From NCBI GenBank assembly GCA_031550125.1, contig JAVBOW010000006.1, forward strand, positions 1 to 64,000: DNA of 64,000 bases. The letters are read 5' to 3'. The position numbers and the translations under genes were made by a program. Below are positions 17,675 to 25,631 of this stretch, piece by piece. Every line of letters begins with the position of its first letter. Positions within the stretch are counted from its first letter, which is position 1. This DNA comes from JAVBOW01 sp031550125. Lineage in GTDB: Bacteria; Bacteroidota; Bacteroidia; Bacteroidales; Rikenellaceae. The notes beneath the pieces are model-generated. The model saw nothing but the letters and a program-made list of their open reading frames with translations, searched no databases and was not told the origin of the DNA.

Positions 17675-17744
17675 AGGCGCAATATGAGGCGTAATCGCCT
17701 TTACAGTGCGCTGTGAGTGGGATTTTGGCTCTAATGTCGGTTTG

Positions 17745-17768
17745 TGGTTTACACGTTGGTTTACACAA
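17745..17768 (+). repeat. Putative integrase arm-type sites, left end
   Basis: Two direct copies of ggtttacac 12 bases apart (17746-17754 and 17758-17766). The 24-base block differs by one base from 27924-27947 at the other end of the element. Confidence 0.65.
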
Positions 17769-17782
17769 TCAGGTAAACTCAA

Positions 17783-17969
17783 TGCAGGTTAATAAATAGT
17801 GATTTGTTTGTATATATTGGACTTACATTTGCGAATGCAGTAAAAATCGCCAAAGAAAAAAATAGCCCACCCTGCCGAAACAGAATAGAGTCAAAATCGC
17901 GCCATAATTTTCCACCCCACACACTTTTAAGATTTTATCCTGTCTTAATTTCTAAATGAAAAAAATAAT
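17783..17969. other. Gene-free left end of the element
   Basis: AT-rich DNA with no convincing ORF. A plus-strand TACATTTG (17824-17831) resembles a -7 box, but nothing recognisable lies downstream of it. Confidence 0.4.
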
Positions 17970-17993
17970 CCCTGCACCGTTTATGATGCAGGG
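17970..17993 (-). terminator. Terminator of the TGA-interrupted gene at 18000
   Basis: Stem ccctgca/tgcaggg with a 10-base loop; the minus-strand tail is ATTATTTTTTT. It follows the TAG at 18000-18002 directly, showing that the full interrupted frame ends where a transcript ends. Confidence 0.8.
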
Positions 17994-17999
17994 GATAAA

Positions 18000-18563
18000 C
18001 TAAAATGGTTTCCATTTGAGGGTATTATTTACATAGCCGTTGAAAAGCATTAACTCTGCGCTCTCTGTCAGTATGGACAATTTGAAAGCGACGGCCATAG
18101 GTCGGTAGGTCAAGTGTATCATTATTATAGCTGTGCCTGTCTTTTCTGTGTCGGTATTGGAGTAATGCCAAAGATAGGTTACACATTCTGTTCTATACTT
18201 GCCTTTATCATTTTCTATACGGTCAAGTTGGATAACCTCGCCATACGATTGCCAACCTGTTTTCTGTCAGCAGTTCGTAAAGCACAATTTACCGTTACGC
18301 TCATATAGGGCAAGGAAACCATCGTTTTCAAGGTAGGTGAAAGTACTATCCTTTCCATCTATCTCTGCTTGTATGATGCTTAGGGCTAAATCATCTTTTT
18401 GCAGATGCTCTAATTTCTGCGCCTTTTCCTCATTGTCTGTATCTGGATTCTCTGTTTCAAAGATATGCATACTGGCTGGCCTCTCTGGAAATTCCAACAT
18501 TACAGGCTCATTGTTTCAATGGGTTGCTCCTTTTAGAGCGTTAGTTGTTTTCTTTTTACTCAT
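18000..18563 (-). CDS. Unknown 187-residue protein with two in-frame TGA codons
   Basis: One reading frame runs from the ATG at 18563 (MSKKKTTNALKGATH) to the TAG at 18000, interrupted only by TGA at codon 16 (18516-18518) and codon 99 (18267-18269). Reading TGA as Trp gives GATH-W-NNEP and CFTNC-W-QKTGWQSYG, continuous with the rest, which ends TLKWKPF. Three further Trp codons are TGG. No frameshift and no internal TAA or TAG. A terminator follows the TAG. Under the standard code only an 18267-18500 fragment would be annotated. Either a pseudogene by two TGG-to-TGA changes or a gene needing UGA readthrough. No domain recognised. Confidence 0.6.
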
Positions 18564-18747
18564 AGTGTTAATTTTTAATAATTTATAGGGTGTGACTGTC
18601 TTTCTGATTATCTATAAAATTACTAAAAATTAGTGAGATAACAAAATGGTTGAATGACTTTTATATGCTTATTCGATTAGTGACACGATTATTGAAATTT
18701 TCAGTTTTTATACCCCCTTAGAAATTATGTCACTCTGTAGGTGGCGA
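18564..18747. other. AT-rich spacer
   Basis: No ORF, repeat or clear promoter was seen apart from the start of the neighbouring terminator. Confidence 0.4.
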
Positions 18748-18780
18748 TAAAAAACCTCGCCCATTTCTGAGCGAGGTTGC
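18748..18780 (-). terminator. Terminator of the BspA-lipoprotein operon
   Basis: Stem aacctcgc/gcgaggtt with a 10-base loop and TTTTTT on the minus strand, directly after the TGA stop of the 111-residue gene. Its place argues that this TGA is a true stop. Confidence 0.85.
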
Positions 18781-18798
18781 GATGTATTTACAGTTTAA

Positions 18799-19134
18799 TC
18801 AGATAGGGTAATCATTTGTTATTTCTACTGTAAACGTCTCGCTTGTGCTGTCATACGATTTTATCTCGACTTCGATTTTTCTGCGGACATTGCTTTCATA
18901 ACACTCGCCAAATTCATTTTTGTCGCTTACAAAACGATAGGCAATTTCACAAGTTGCAATCTGCCATTTTTCAATGCTCCCGCAGTCCTTATCTTCAGGA
19001 GTGTGGCTAAGAAGTGTTGTGGATTCTATTCTTTTACAAGCATTACCCATTTTCGACTTAAAAGCGACCTCTATAGCTTTTTGTAGTGCGTCTGATTTTG
19101 AGTTTGAGATGCATTTAGAGTATGTCATTTTCAT
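18799..19134 (-). CDS. Unknown 111-residue protein
   Basis: Starts MKMTYSKCISNSKSD; no signal peptide or membrane segment; four Cys residues; the C-terminal half looks beta-rich (VRRKIEVEIKSYDSTSETFTVEI in part). Lies 15 bases after the BspA-like gene and is followed by a terminator, so it ends that operon. Stop codon is TGA. Function unknown. Confidence 0.7.
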   Translation of the reverse strand: MKMTYSKCISNSKSDALQKAIEVAFKSKMGNACKRIESTTLLSHTPEDKDCGSIEKWQIATCEIAYRFVSDKNEFGECYESNVRRKIEVEIKSYDSTSETFTVEITNDYPI

Positions 19135-19149
19135 ACGTTTTTATGGTTA

Positions 19150-22100
19150 TTAATCGTCTATCTCTGAAATCGACGAGAATGAACCCCACCACGATGCTGT
19201 TTTGTAAGCATTCACACAGCCTTGAGGAACTTTGAGTACGGCATATGATGCATGGTACATACCACCCCTATTTGAACTATCTGCAATTGGCGGAGTTATG
19301 GCTCCTATTATAAATAAGCTAAGATTTGAGCACTTATAGAAAGCATAGATTTCTATATTACTGAGAGAAGTACACGCCTTTGCATCAAATGTTGTTAATG
19401 ATGTACAATCGGTGAAAGCCCCATAAGAAGAATTAATCATCTGAGAATTATACCCTCCGCCAATAGTTTTCAATTTTGAACCAACCTCAAATGTAACCGT
19501 CGTTAATGCAGTACAGCCACTAAATGTTCTCGCTTCAATTGTTTCCACACCTGCAGGGATTGTTATACTCTTAAGTGATGTGCAATCGGAGAACGCCCCC
19601 TTAATAGTTTTCAAATTCGAGCCAGATTCGAATGTAATAGTTGTCAATGCTGTGCAGTTTTTGAATGCAGCGGCTTCAATGGTTTCAACACTTGCAGGAA
19701 TTGTTATATTCTTGAGTAATCCGCAACCAGCGAATATCCCGTCGGGAGAAGAAGAACCCCCTCCAAGAGTTTTCAACTTCGAGCCAGATTCAAATGTAAA
19801 TGTAGTTAATGAGGTGCAGTTTATAAACGCAGCTTCCTCAATTGTTTCAACACTTGCAGGGATTGTAACGCGACTAAGTAATGTGCAACCAGAGAATGCC
19901 CTTCCTCTAATAGTTTTCAACATTGAGCCAGATTCAAATGTAACTGAAGTTAATGTACTGCACCCGCTAAATGCACCTCCGATTGTTTCCACACTTGTGG
20001 GGATTGTTATACTATTTAGTGAGGTACAGCCAGCAAATGCACCTCCAATAGTCTTCAATATTGAACCAGGCTCAAATGTAACTGTCGTTAATGCCGTGCA
20101 ATCTTTGAATGCAACACCCTCAATTGTTTCTGCACTTGCAGGGATTGTTATACTATTGAGTGAGGTACAGCCCGAGAATGCACCGTAAGAAGCAGGAAAA
20201 CTACCAGAACAATATCCCCCTTTAATCGTTTTCAGCATTGAACCAGGCTCAAATGTAACTGTCGTTAATGCCGTGCAATCTTTGAATGCAGCCTCCTCAA
20301 TTATTTCAACACCAGCAGGAATAATTATGCTCTTGAGTGAGGTACAACCAGAGAATGCCCCGCGAGAATCAGACCAACTCCCATAATCAAAAAATCCTCC
20401 TTTAATAATTTTCAGCTTAGAGCCAGATTCAAGTGTAACTGTCGTTAATGCGGTACAGCCTTTGAATGCCGAATACCCGATTGTTTCTACATTGGCAGGA
20501 ATTACGATGCTCTTAAGCAGTTTACAACCAGATAATACGTCAATTATCTCCGTTAATGTATTTGGTAATAAAACCTCCTTAAGTTTAGTCTTATTGAATA
20601 ATGAGTTGTTGGGAAATGTAGTAATATTTACCTCTGACAAATCGATGCTCTCCAAATTCGTCATAGCCTTTATGGTAATGAAATCGACATCATTCAATAT
20701 TCCTGTAATTTTCAACGACTCAATAGATGTAATTTCATCGGTAGGAATAAGTGTACTAAGAGTGCCTTTTGTTTCGACATTTACAATGCGTGTTTTGGAA
20801 AATTGATTAAACACGATACTCTGTAATACCTTATTGTCATTATCAACTAAAGTAACTGTAGCTGAACGTGAGTTGCCATTATTAGGCTTTATGGTAAAAG
20901 TCAGCGTTTCGGTACGGATTGCCCTCGAAGATGCTACCGACAGCCACGATTGAGCATCGACGGGAATTGACACCGTGTAATCGAAATTGGTTGTTACTTT
21001 AACAGTCTGGGTAGCACCTGAATTTGGTATATCGAATGATGATTCATCGAGAGTTGCAATTCCCTCAACAAAACTCAATGTACAAGTAGGCGTTTGCGTA
21101 CCCTCCGTTGCTTTAATACTAATGGTGCTATTAACAAAAGGTTTAGGGGCAGTAACGGTTATTTTTCCTGTCGTTGCATTAGTTTTAGAAACGGTTGCTT
21201 TCCACCCATCAGATACCGTAGCTGTAACGGTAGCACTCGACGAAACGCCAGTTAAAGTGTAGTTTATAACCGTTGAGCCTCCTGCTGGAATTAATATATC
21301 CGCAAATGGAGTACAGGATATTGCCAGCACCTTAGCTTTTTGTGTTACGGTAACATCCTCAGATAAACCGTTGGTGGTATTTTTAACCGTTATTTTCCCT
21401 GTGCGCAAAGCACCTGTGTTATTTGCCGCTACGGTAAATTTTAGCTTATTAGTCGTTAATCCTCGCGGTGTAGCAACAGGAGTTATCCAATTTACGCTCT
21501 GGGTAATATCATAAGTAATATTAGCACTAATTTCTATCTCTATTTCCTCGCCCTCTCCTATGGCCTCAATATTCTTTGATGTGATTATAATGGCGTTTTT
21601 CTGTCGTTGAATTACCGTAATGGTCGTAGTTCCGTTTGCGCCCTTAACAGATATTATCCCTGTTCTATCGTCATATCCCGTATGTTGGTCTATGATAAAC
21701 TTTACCTTGTTGGTCGTTAATCCACGTCCTGCATCAACCTTGTGTATCCAATTTGAATTTACGGTAATCTCATAGGTGGCGTTGGTGTTGAGTTCAACCT
21801 CAATTTCGCCGCTGTTTGCGCTTACCTCATATTCGGTTTTAGATATTACCAAAGCATCTTTCTGCCGCTGGGTAACATTTAATGTCAGGCATTCTATTTG
21901 TCCTTGTACCGTAATGATAGCCGACCTGTCATCGTAGGTAGTATTTTCTTCTATCTGCAACTCTACCGTTGATTGGCCTTTGCTGCCATATGTGGTAGAT
22001 AGTTTGCACCACGAGGCATTGGAATAAATAGCCCAGTCGTAATTGTTAGTTATGACAATTGACTTGGTGGTTGCAACATTTGATACTGTTATGGGCGTAA

Positions 22101-22221
22101 CATCCATTGACAGCGTTTCGGGGTCATCTGGCTTTTGTGTTTCTGTGCCGTCTTTAGAACAGGAAACCAAACAAGCAAGTATGATACTGCACATAAGAAG
22201 TATGTAATTTTTCATAATCAT
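19150..22221 (-). CDS. Surface lipoprotein with BACON and BspA-type leucine-rich repeats
   Basis: 1023 residues. Lipobox LVSC (Cys21) follows a signal peptide. Residues about 35-300 hold three BACON-like Ig-fold repeats (each with an N/S-W-I or ASWC core and a VTQRQK-type end), followed by further Ig-like domains to about 490. From about 510 onward run BspA-type LRR_5 repeats of the form F.GCT.L..I.IP..VETI. .AF..CTALTTVTFE.GS.LKTI, then a typical BspA C-terminal cap ending WWGSFSSISEIDD. Such proteins bind host glycans or proteins or other bacteria. All Trp codons are TGG and the stop is TAA. It is the largest cargo gene of the element. Confidence 0.92.
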   Translation of the reverse strand: MIMKNYILLMCSIILACLVSCSKDGTETQKPDDPETLSMDVTPITVSNVATTKSIVITNNYDWAIYSNASWCKLSTTYGSKGQSTVELQIEENTTYDDRSAIITVQGQIECLTLNVTQRQKDALVISKTEYEVSANSGEIEVELNTNATYEITVNSNWIHKVDAGRGLTTNKVKFIIDQHTGYDDRTGIISVKGANGTTTITVIQRQKNAIIITSKNIEAIGEGEEIEIEISANITYDITQSVNWITPVATPRGLTTNKLKFTVAANNTGALRTGKITVKNTTNGLSEDVTVTQKAKVLAISCTPFADILIPAGGSTVINYTLTGVSSSATVTATVSDGWKATVSKTNATTGKITVTAPKPFVNSTISIKATEGTQTPTCTLSFVEGIATLDESSFDIPNSGATQTVKVTTNFDYTVSIPVDAQSWLSVASSRAIRTETLTFTIKPNNGNSRSATVTLVDNDNKVLQSIVFNQFSKTRIVNVETKGTLSTLIPTDEITSIESLKITGILNDVDFITIKAMTNLESIDLSEVNITTFPNNSLFNKTKLKEVLLPNTLTEIIDVLSGCKLLKSIVIPANVETIGYSAFKGCTALTTVTLESGSKLKIIKGGFFDYGSWSDSRGAFSGCTSLKSIIIPAGVEIIEEAAFKDCTALTTVTFEPGSMLKTIKGGYCSGSFPASYGAFSGCTSLNSITIPASAETIEGVAFKDCTALTTVTFEPGSILKTIGGAFAGCTSLNSITIPTSVETIGGAFSGCSTLTSVTFESGSMLKTIRGRAFSGCTLLSRVTIPASVETIEEAAFINCTSLTTFTFESGSKLKTLGGGSSSPDGIFAGCGLLKNITIPASVETIEAAAFKNCTALTTITFESGSNLKTIKGAFSDCTSLKSITIPAGVETIEARTFSGCTALTTVTFEVGSKLKTIGGGYNSQMINSSYGAFTDCTSLTTFDAKACTSLSNIEIYAFYKCSNLSLFIIGAITPPIADSSNRGGMYHASYAVLKVPQGCVNAYKTASWWGSFSSISEIDD
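19440..20540 (-). repeat. Tandem LRR-coding repeats
   Basis: The DNA coding for the LRR region consists of many near-identical units of roughly 69 bases, some joined by longer inserts. High identity between units suggests recent expansion and possible length variation between strains. Confidence 0.8.
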
Positions 22222-22427
22222 TCAGGTTTTACGATACATTTAATGCCGTGTTTTTGGGCAATTTCGTCTATGACAATGATTTGAGTAGCGGCATTAGAGA
22301 GCAATAGAGTGCCTGCTTGGGCATCAAATTGGATTCCTTGCGAATACAATTCGTCATGAAACAAGCCAAAACGCTTTACCCACTCATGGGACATTACATA
22401 ATAGACAATAAGATGGTATTTTGCCAT
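22218..22427 (-). CDS. Unknown 69-residue protein upstream of the BspA-like gene
   Basis: Starts MAKYHLIVYYVMSHEWV and ends IKCIVKPE. Its TGA overlaps the start of the lipoprotein gene (ATGA), implying translational coupling. No signal peptide. A hairpin (taccccat/atggggta, 22444-22466) lies just before its ATG. Function unknown; might control expression of the lipoprotein. Confidence 0.65.
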   Translation of the reverse strand: MAKYHLIVYYVMSHEWVKRFGLFHDELYSQGIQFDAQAGTLLLSNAATQIIVIDEIAQKHGIKCIVKPE

Positions 22428-22469
22428 AAGGACATAAAATTACCTACCCCATGTCCCAATGGGGTAAAT

Positions 22470-22690
22470 AGCAAAAAGAAGCGTGGGACTATTAGCTTAG
22501 ATTACGAGAACAGGTCTTAGGAAACCTCTGACAATAAAATAAGCAACAGCCCACGCTCGTACACTATAACATAGTATAAGAAACGTGAGAAAGGCGTGCT
22601 TGTGTCCCCGTCAGAGTGAAGTTCCTAAGTTCGTTCTCGGGATTACAGCTAAACACTTCTTGTTTAGATACGCCGTTACCTATTCGGTAA
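22470..22690 (-). ncRNA. Candidate rod-like structured RNA (6S-like architecture)
   Basis: On the minus strand, after a -7 box, complementary arms fold into one long rod with internal loops: 22492-22497 with 22647-22652, 22505-22511 (cgagaac) with 22633-22639 (gttctcg), 22516-22525 with 22621-22629, and 22526-22532 (ctctgac) with 22610-22616 (gtcagag), closed by an AT palindrome near 22561-22580. Near the 3' end agcgtggg/cccacgct (22480-22487 with 22550-22557) followed by TTCTTTTTG offers a competing terminator. No protein frame covers it. It resembles 6S RNA in shape only; a leader switch for the lipoprotein operon is the alternative. No family could be assigned. Confidence 0.5.
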
Positions 22691-22695
22691 CATTG

Positions 22696-22703
22696 CAAAG
22701 ATA
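22696..22703 (-). promoter_or_regulatory. -7 box before the structured RNA
   Basis: TATCTTTG on the minus strand. A second match, TACCTTTG, lies at 22760-22767. Either would transcribe the structured region into the 69-residue gene and lipoprotein gene. Confidence 0.55.
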
Positions 22704-22838
22704 TGAATCTTTCTAAACATTCGTGATTTTGCCTCTCTTTTTTTGGCTGTTGCTCGTGGCAAAGGTACCGCTTATGTTTCTGAAATTTGCTGTTTTATAG
22801 CCTGTTTGTTTTATACAATTTAGGGGGTATGTCTTATT

Positions 22839-23120
22839 TCAGAACGATTCACATATATAAGTCATTACGGCATCCATATAGATAGCTTGCCCGCTCGTCT
22901 GCCGTCCCCACCAGTAGCAGTCGTGTTCGCCTATAATAACTTCGCCCTCGCCTTTTAACAATTCGGCCAGATAGGGCGTTACAAGCCACCACTCCATCAC
23001 ATTCCACCATTCATCATACAGCGATTCATCTTGTAGCGCTCCGTGTCTTATCAGTTCGTCAATGACAAGGTTTTGCTCATAAAGTACGTGATGGTTGACC
23101 AATTCTCTTGCAGTTAGCAT
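22839..23120 (-). CDS. Small Trp-rich protein, 93 residues
   Basis: Starts MLTARELVNHHVLYEQ and contains EWWNVMEWWLVTPYL and CYWWGRQTSGQAIYMD. Six Trp codons, all TGG. No signal peptide. Ends with TGA; reading through this TGA would stay open for about 40 codons but would run over two -7 boxes, so the stop is taken as real. The compact W/Y-rich form resembles small antirestriction or phage-type proteins, but no family was identified. Confidence 0.7.
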   Translation of the reverse strand: MLTARELVNHHVLYEQNLVIDELIRHGALQDESLYDEWWNVMEWWLVTPYLAELLKGEGEVIIGEHDCYWWGRQTSGQAIYMDAVMTYICESF

Positions 23121-23150
23121 ATCATTAAATATTTAAGGATTAGACAGACA

Positions 23151-23177
23151 AAAGCCACCTCAAAATGAGATGGCTTT
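23151..23177 (-). terminator. Terminator-like hairpin
   Basis: Stem aaagcca.ctca/tgag.tggcttt with a short loop and TTTTGTC on the minus strand, between the replication gene region and the 93-residue gene. Confidence 0.65.
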
Positions 23178-23399
23178 AGTTTCTTGGATTGCAGGCATTG
23201 ATTTATATGCCGCAATGATTTTTAATTGTCTTAATTTCTATTTTCTTTTAAAAATCTGTATGTTAGTAGAAACCGTGTAGCAGAAATAAAACTCCCCACC
23301 GACCGAGCCAGGGGGGAGTGAAAGGAAGATACTGCCCTTGCGTGGACTATATACCCAAAATTTGGATTTACCCGCCCTGCATACGCAGGGCATAAATAT
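23178..23399. other. Intergenic hairpins downstream of the replication gene
   Basis: Two GC-rich hairpins in AT-rich DNA: actcccc/ggggagt (23291-23319) and gccctgc/gcagggc (23374-23391). The second directly follows the TAG of the replication gene and could help end transcription. No ORF. Confidence 0.5.
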
Positions 23400-23406
23400 C
23401 TAAAGG
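23391..23406. repeat. 16-bp direct repeat, copy 1
   Basis: cataaatatctaaagg, identical to 24176-24191. The two copies sit at the 3' end and inside the 5' end of the replication gene. Significance unknown. Confidence 0.6.
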
Positions 23407-24248
23407 GAAAAAGAGGGTGTGTGCTTTCCTTTTATAGATTTATTTGCCTTTACAGATTTGTATTGTTCTTCCATATCGAGAACGGTTACGAAATAGGCCA
23501 AAGTAATTTTGGTGGGCAATTTAGGGCATCGTTTATTGATTTGAAAATTGATATTGGATTCATCGTATGGGAATAAATCCACCGTATTATATTGGGTTTG
23601 GATTACGCTCATAGCATCTTTGTCCCACTTGGGAGGTGTTACGCCTTTCGATTCGCAAAACTCGCATATTGCCTTATAAATTGGATTGTTAACTTGGTTA
23701 TTGACCGCCGTTCATTTTAGGCTGTCCTCTGTTATCTCATATCCACCTGGGATAGATTTTAGTAGACCGAGTTTCTCGCACTCACTCAAAAGCGTTGTTG
23801 TCGTATTTCGACTTACCCCTATTTTCTCTGCAATCTTCGTTATCGTTCATCGCACTTCGTCTGTATTATTGATGGTAATTGAACGCATCAGAAGCATAAA
23901 GCCCGCTATCTTTGGCTTATATACTTTCTTGAAAAAGCCATTATCAATCAAGGCGACATTCGATTTCTCTGCCTTAAAGTGATATGAGTTTCGTTTTTTG
24001 CATCCTTCGCCCTCCAATATGCGAGTTTGCACTCCCAAATATCCTCCGTCCTTTAATCGTTTAATGCTGCTACCAATTGTGCGCAGGGGAATTTTAGTGA
24101 GTTTTGATAGCTTTTCTTCTGTTATGTCGCTTTGGTGGGTTTTGTGATTAGAGTAGCGTTTGATAGTTGCTCACACATAAATATCTAAAGGTTTATTATT
24201 TCCTGTCTGGAATGTCGTTATTGATTTTGGTAGTGCTGTGTAATTCAT
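23400..24248 (-). CDS. Two-winged-helix replication initiator-like protein with three in-frame TGA codons
   Basis: A single frame of 283 codons runs from the ATG at 24248 (MNYTALPKSITTF) to TAG at 23400. TGA occurs at codons 26 (24171-24173), 134 (23847-23849) and 179 (23712-23714). Read as Trp they give LDIYV-W-ATIKRYS, DEVR-W-TITKIAEKIG and DSLK-W-TAVNN. The first winged helix spans about 20-90 (TEEKLSKLTKIPLRTIGSSI), the second about 115-175 (KIAEKIGVSRNTTTTLLSE); TGA codons interrupt both folds in positions where an aromatic residue is expected. One other Trp is TGG. No frameshift, no internal TAA/TAG. Iteron-like repeats lie upstream, supporting a Rep role. Confidence 0.65.
24176..24191. 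repeat. 16-bp direct repeat, copy 2
   Basis: Second copy of cataaatatctaaagg, within the first 25 codons of the replication gene. Confidence 0.6.
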
Positions 24249-24384
24249 TGTTGGCAATGGTGTTTGTGTTAGTGAATATTATATCTCTCTTGTTTAGTAA
24301 TCTTTTGAAATAGTTTGCGCCGTAATGGTCTTTAGCCTGCTTACGGTTGTCGAATCATTTTTTGTCTTTCGTGTGAAAATACAT
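24196..24384 (-). CDS. 62-residue protein with one in-frame TGA codon
   Basis: Frame from ATG 24384 (MYFHTKDKK) through TGA at codon 10 (24355-24357) to tandem TAA stops at 24193-24198. With Trp it reads TKDKK-W-FDNRKQAKDHYG followed by ANYFKRLLNKRDIIF, similar in style to small accessory proteins of Bacteroides mobile elements. The replication gene starts inside it in another frame (24248), so the two are probably translationally linked. Small size makes it the least certain of the three TGA-interrupted genes. Confidence 0.5.
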
Positions 24385-24446
24385 TGTGAAACTTTTTAGG
24401 TAATGTAAAGTAGGTAGTGGTTGAGTAGGTATTGTATATATCGGCT

Positions 24447-24504
24447 ACTTTTGAGCAATTAGCACAAGCCAGTTTTGAGCAACCCATAAGCCACTTTTGA
24501 GCAA
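24447..24504. repeat. Iteron-like direct repeats, candidate replication origin
   Basis: Three copies of ttttgagcaa at 24449-24458, 24473-24482 and 24495-24504, each preceded by ac or ag, spaced 24 and 22 bases (about two helical turns). They lie upstream of the winged-helix replication gene, as iterons do in Rep-controlled plasmids. Confidence 0.7.
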
Positions 24505-24540
24505 TGCCCTACTATCTATATAAATCTTCTGGAAATGGAA

Positions 24541-24565
24541 AGAGGAGCGTTCTTTCGGCTCCTCT
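24541..24565. other. GC-rich hairpin
   Basis: Perfect 8-bp stem agaggagc/gctcctct with a 9-base loop, next to the iterons. The tail is not T-rich on either strand, so a terminator is doubtful; it may belong to the origin. Confidence 0.5.
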
Positions 24566-24860
24566 CTATGCGAAAGCGCACCATGAAATATTATACGAAT
24601 GAAAATGATTCATAACTCCCCTAAATTGGACTAAATATCAAACCCCTATCATTTTCATTTACAGTAGTAAAGATAAGAAAAATCTATGAGAAAAACAAAG
24701 GTGGGACATATTTTTTCCCAACATTCGTAACTGTGTTGCAGGTCGGCTATCCTCTCTGTTTTATGCTGCTTGCTCTGCAAAATGAGGTGTAAATTTGAGC
24801 TGGCATATACGATGCTGCTTTTATATGCTTAAATGTTATCGAAACGACTATATGAAGCCG

Positions 24861-24915
24861 ATTTTAGCACGAAAACGACTTGAAATGGCTATGTGTAGCT
24901 GTTTCAAGCTAAAAT
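24861..24915 (+). other. Bulged hairpin in a gene-poor stretch
   Basis: attttag/ctaaaat, then an 11-base one-sided bulge, then cttgaaa/tttcaag and ggcta/tagct form a 55-base hairpin. It lies in 24566-24961, where no convincing gene is seen (the 64-codon frame around it has a non-ATG start and poor coding look). Could be a small RNA or origin structure. Confidence 0.4.
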
Positions 24916-24961
24916 GCAGATTATGTGCGCTAATTGCTGTTGTTTGTATGCTGTTTATTCG

Positions 24962-24969
24962 TATATTTG
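24962..24969 (+). promoter_or_regulatory. -7 box upstream of the 127-residue gene
   Basis: TATATTTG, with GTTG 19 bases upstream as a weak -33. It implies a leader of about 165 bases before the ATG at 25142. Confidence 0.5.
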
Positions 24970-25141
24970 CCTCGATGCTTTATTTATAACGTGTCGCGCG
25001 TTCTTTGGGGTTAGTGGTTTGCCTTACGTTGGTGAAATTGCTTTGGTTAAAAGTCGTGGGTCTCCCGTAGCGATACGGTCGGTATTCATTCCTTTTCAAA
25101 CAATAGTTAATTCATAATAAGTTTAATCAAAATATATTAAT

Positions 25142-25525
25142 ATGGTTTTTAATAATATTCCTGATAAAACATCCAACGTATGGGATGTTTTTCGTGCCTG
25201 TAGGGCTGTGTTTAGTAATCAAATGGATCAAACATTAGAAATAAAAGTTCGTTCCGTAAAACACGTCTTGGAAAGAGATTTTCCTACCTACTATTCATTC
25301 GGTGAAGATTTAAGTTCTGTAACAGATAATCTCTGCGACAGTAAGCGCTTTACAAAAGAGTGTGAAGACTTGAATCTGAACCCAATTGCGGTATCGCAAC
25401 ACATCTTATTTGCAGGGCAGAAAGTTTATAATCACGTCCGTGATTTTGGTGTAAAAGCCACCTTTGGCCCGCGAGTAAGCGAATTTAATAATCCACTTTT
25501 TGAAGTAGTGGAATTTAAAAAGTAA
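25142..25525 (+). CDS. Unknown 127-residue protein
   Basis: Starts MVFNNIPDKTSNVWDVF and ends VEFKK at TAA. Soluble, mixed charge; no signal peptide, membrane segment or recognised motif. Only plus-strand gene of the element. It has its own promoter and terminator, as do many defence or regulatory cargo genes. Function unknown. Confidence 0.7.
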   Translation: MVFNNIPDKTSNVWDVFRACRAVFSNQMDQTLEIKVRSVKHVLERDFPTYYSFGEDLSSVTDNLCDSKRFTKECEDLNLNPIAVSQHILFAGQKVYNHVRDFGVKATFGPRVSEFNNPLFEVVEFKK

Positions 25526-25590
25526 GTCAAACCTTTGGAATGACTATCGACAATTTCACCACCGAGGGAAGTTAAAACCTTAGAGCGCGC

Positions 25591-25619
25591 AAAAGGAGCC
25601 TTATAGTAAGGCTCCTTTT
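25591..25619. terminator. Bidirectional terminator
   Basis: Near-perfect palindrome aaaaggagcctta/taaggctcctttt between two convergent genes; T runs on both strands. Confidence 0.9.
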
Positions 25620-25631
25620 GAATTTTATTGG

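Noticed and set aside
17629..17720. Second functional tRNA-Pro
   Set aside because: Only the 3' half matches; the 5' half is replaced by element DNA, so it is an att remnant.
19440..20540. CRISPR array or satellite repeats
   Set aside because: The repeats are in frame within the LRR-coding part of the lipoprotein gene. No CRISPR array was seen anywhere in the window.
22697..22838. Extension of the 93-residue Trp-rich protein by reading its TGA as Trp
   Set aside because: The frame stays open for about 40 codons, but it crosses a -7 box and enters the leader region; the extension has no domain look.
24795..24989. 64-codon plus-strand frame
   Set aside because: Non-ATG start, odd composition and overlap with a hairpin; not convincing as a gene.
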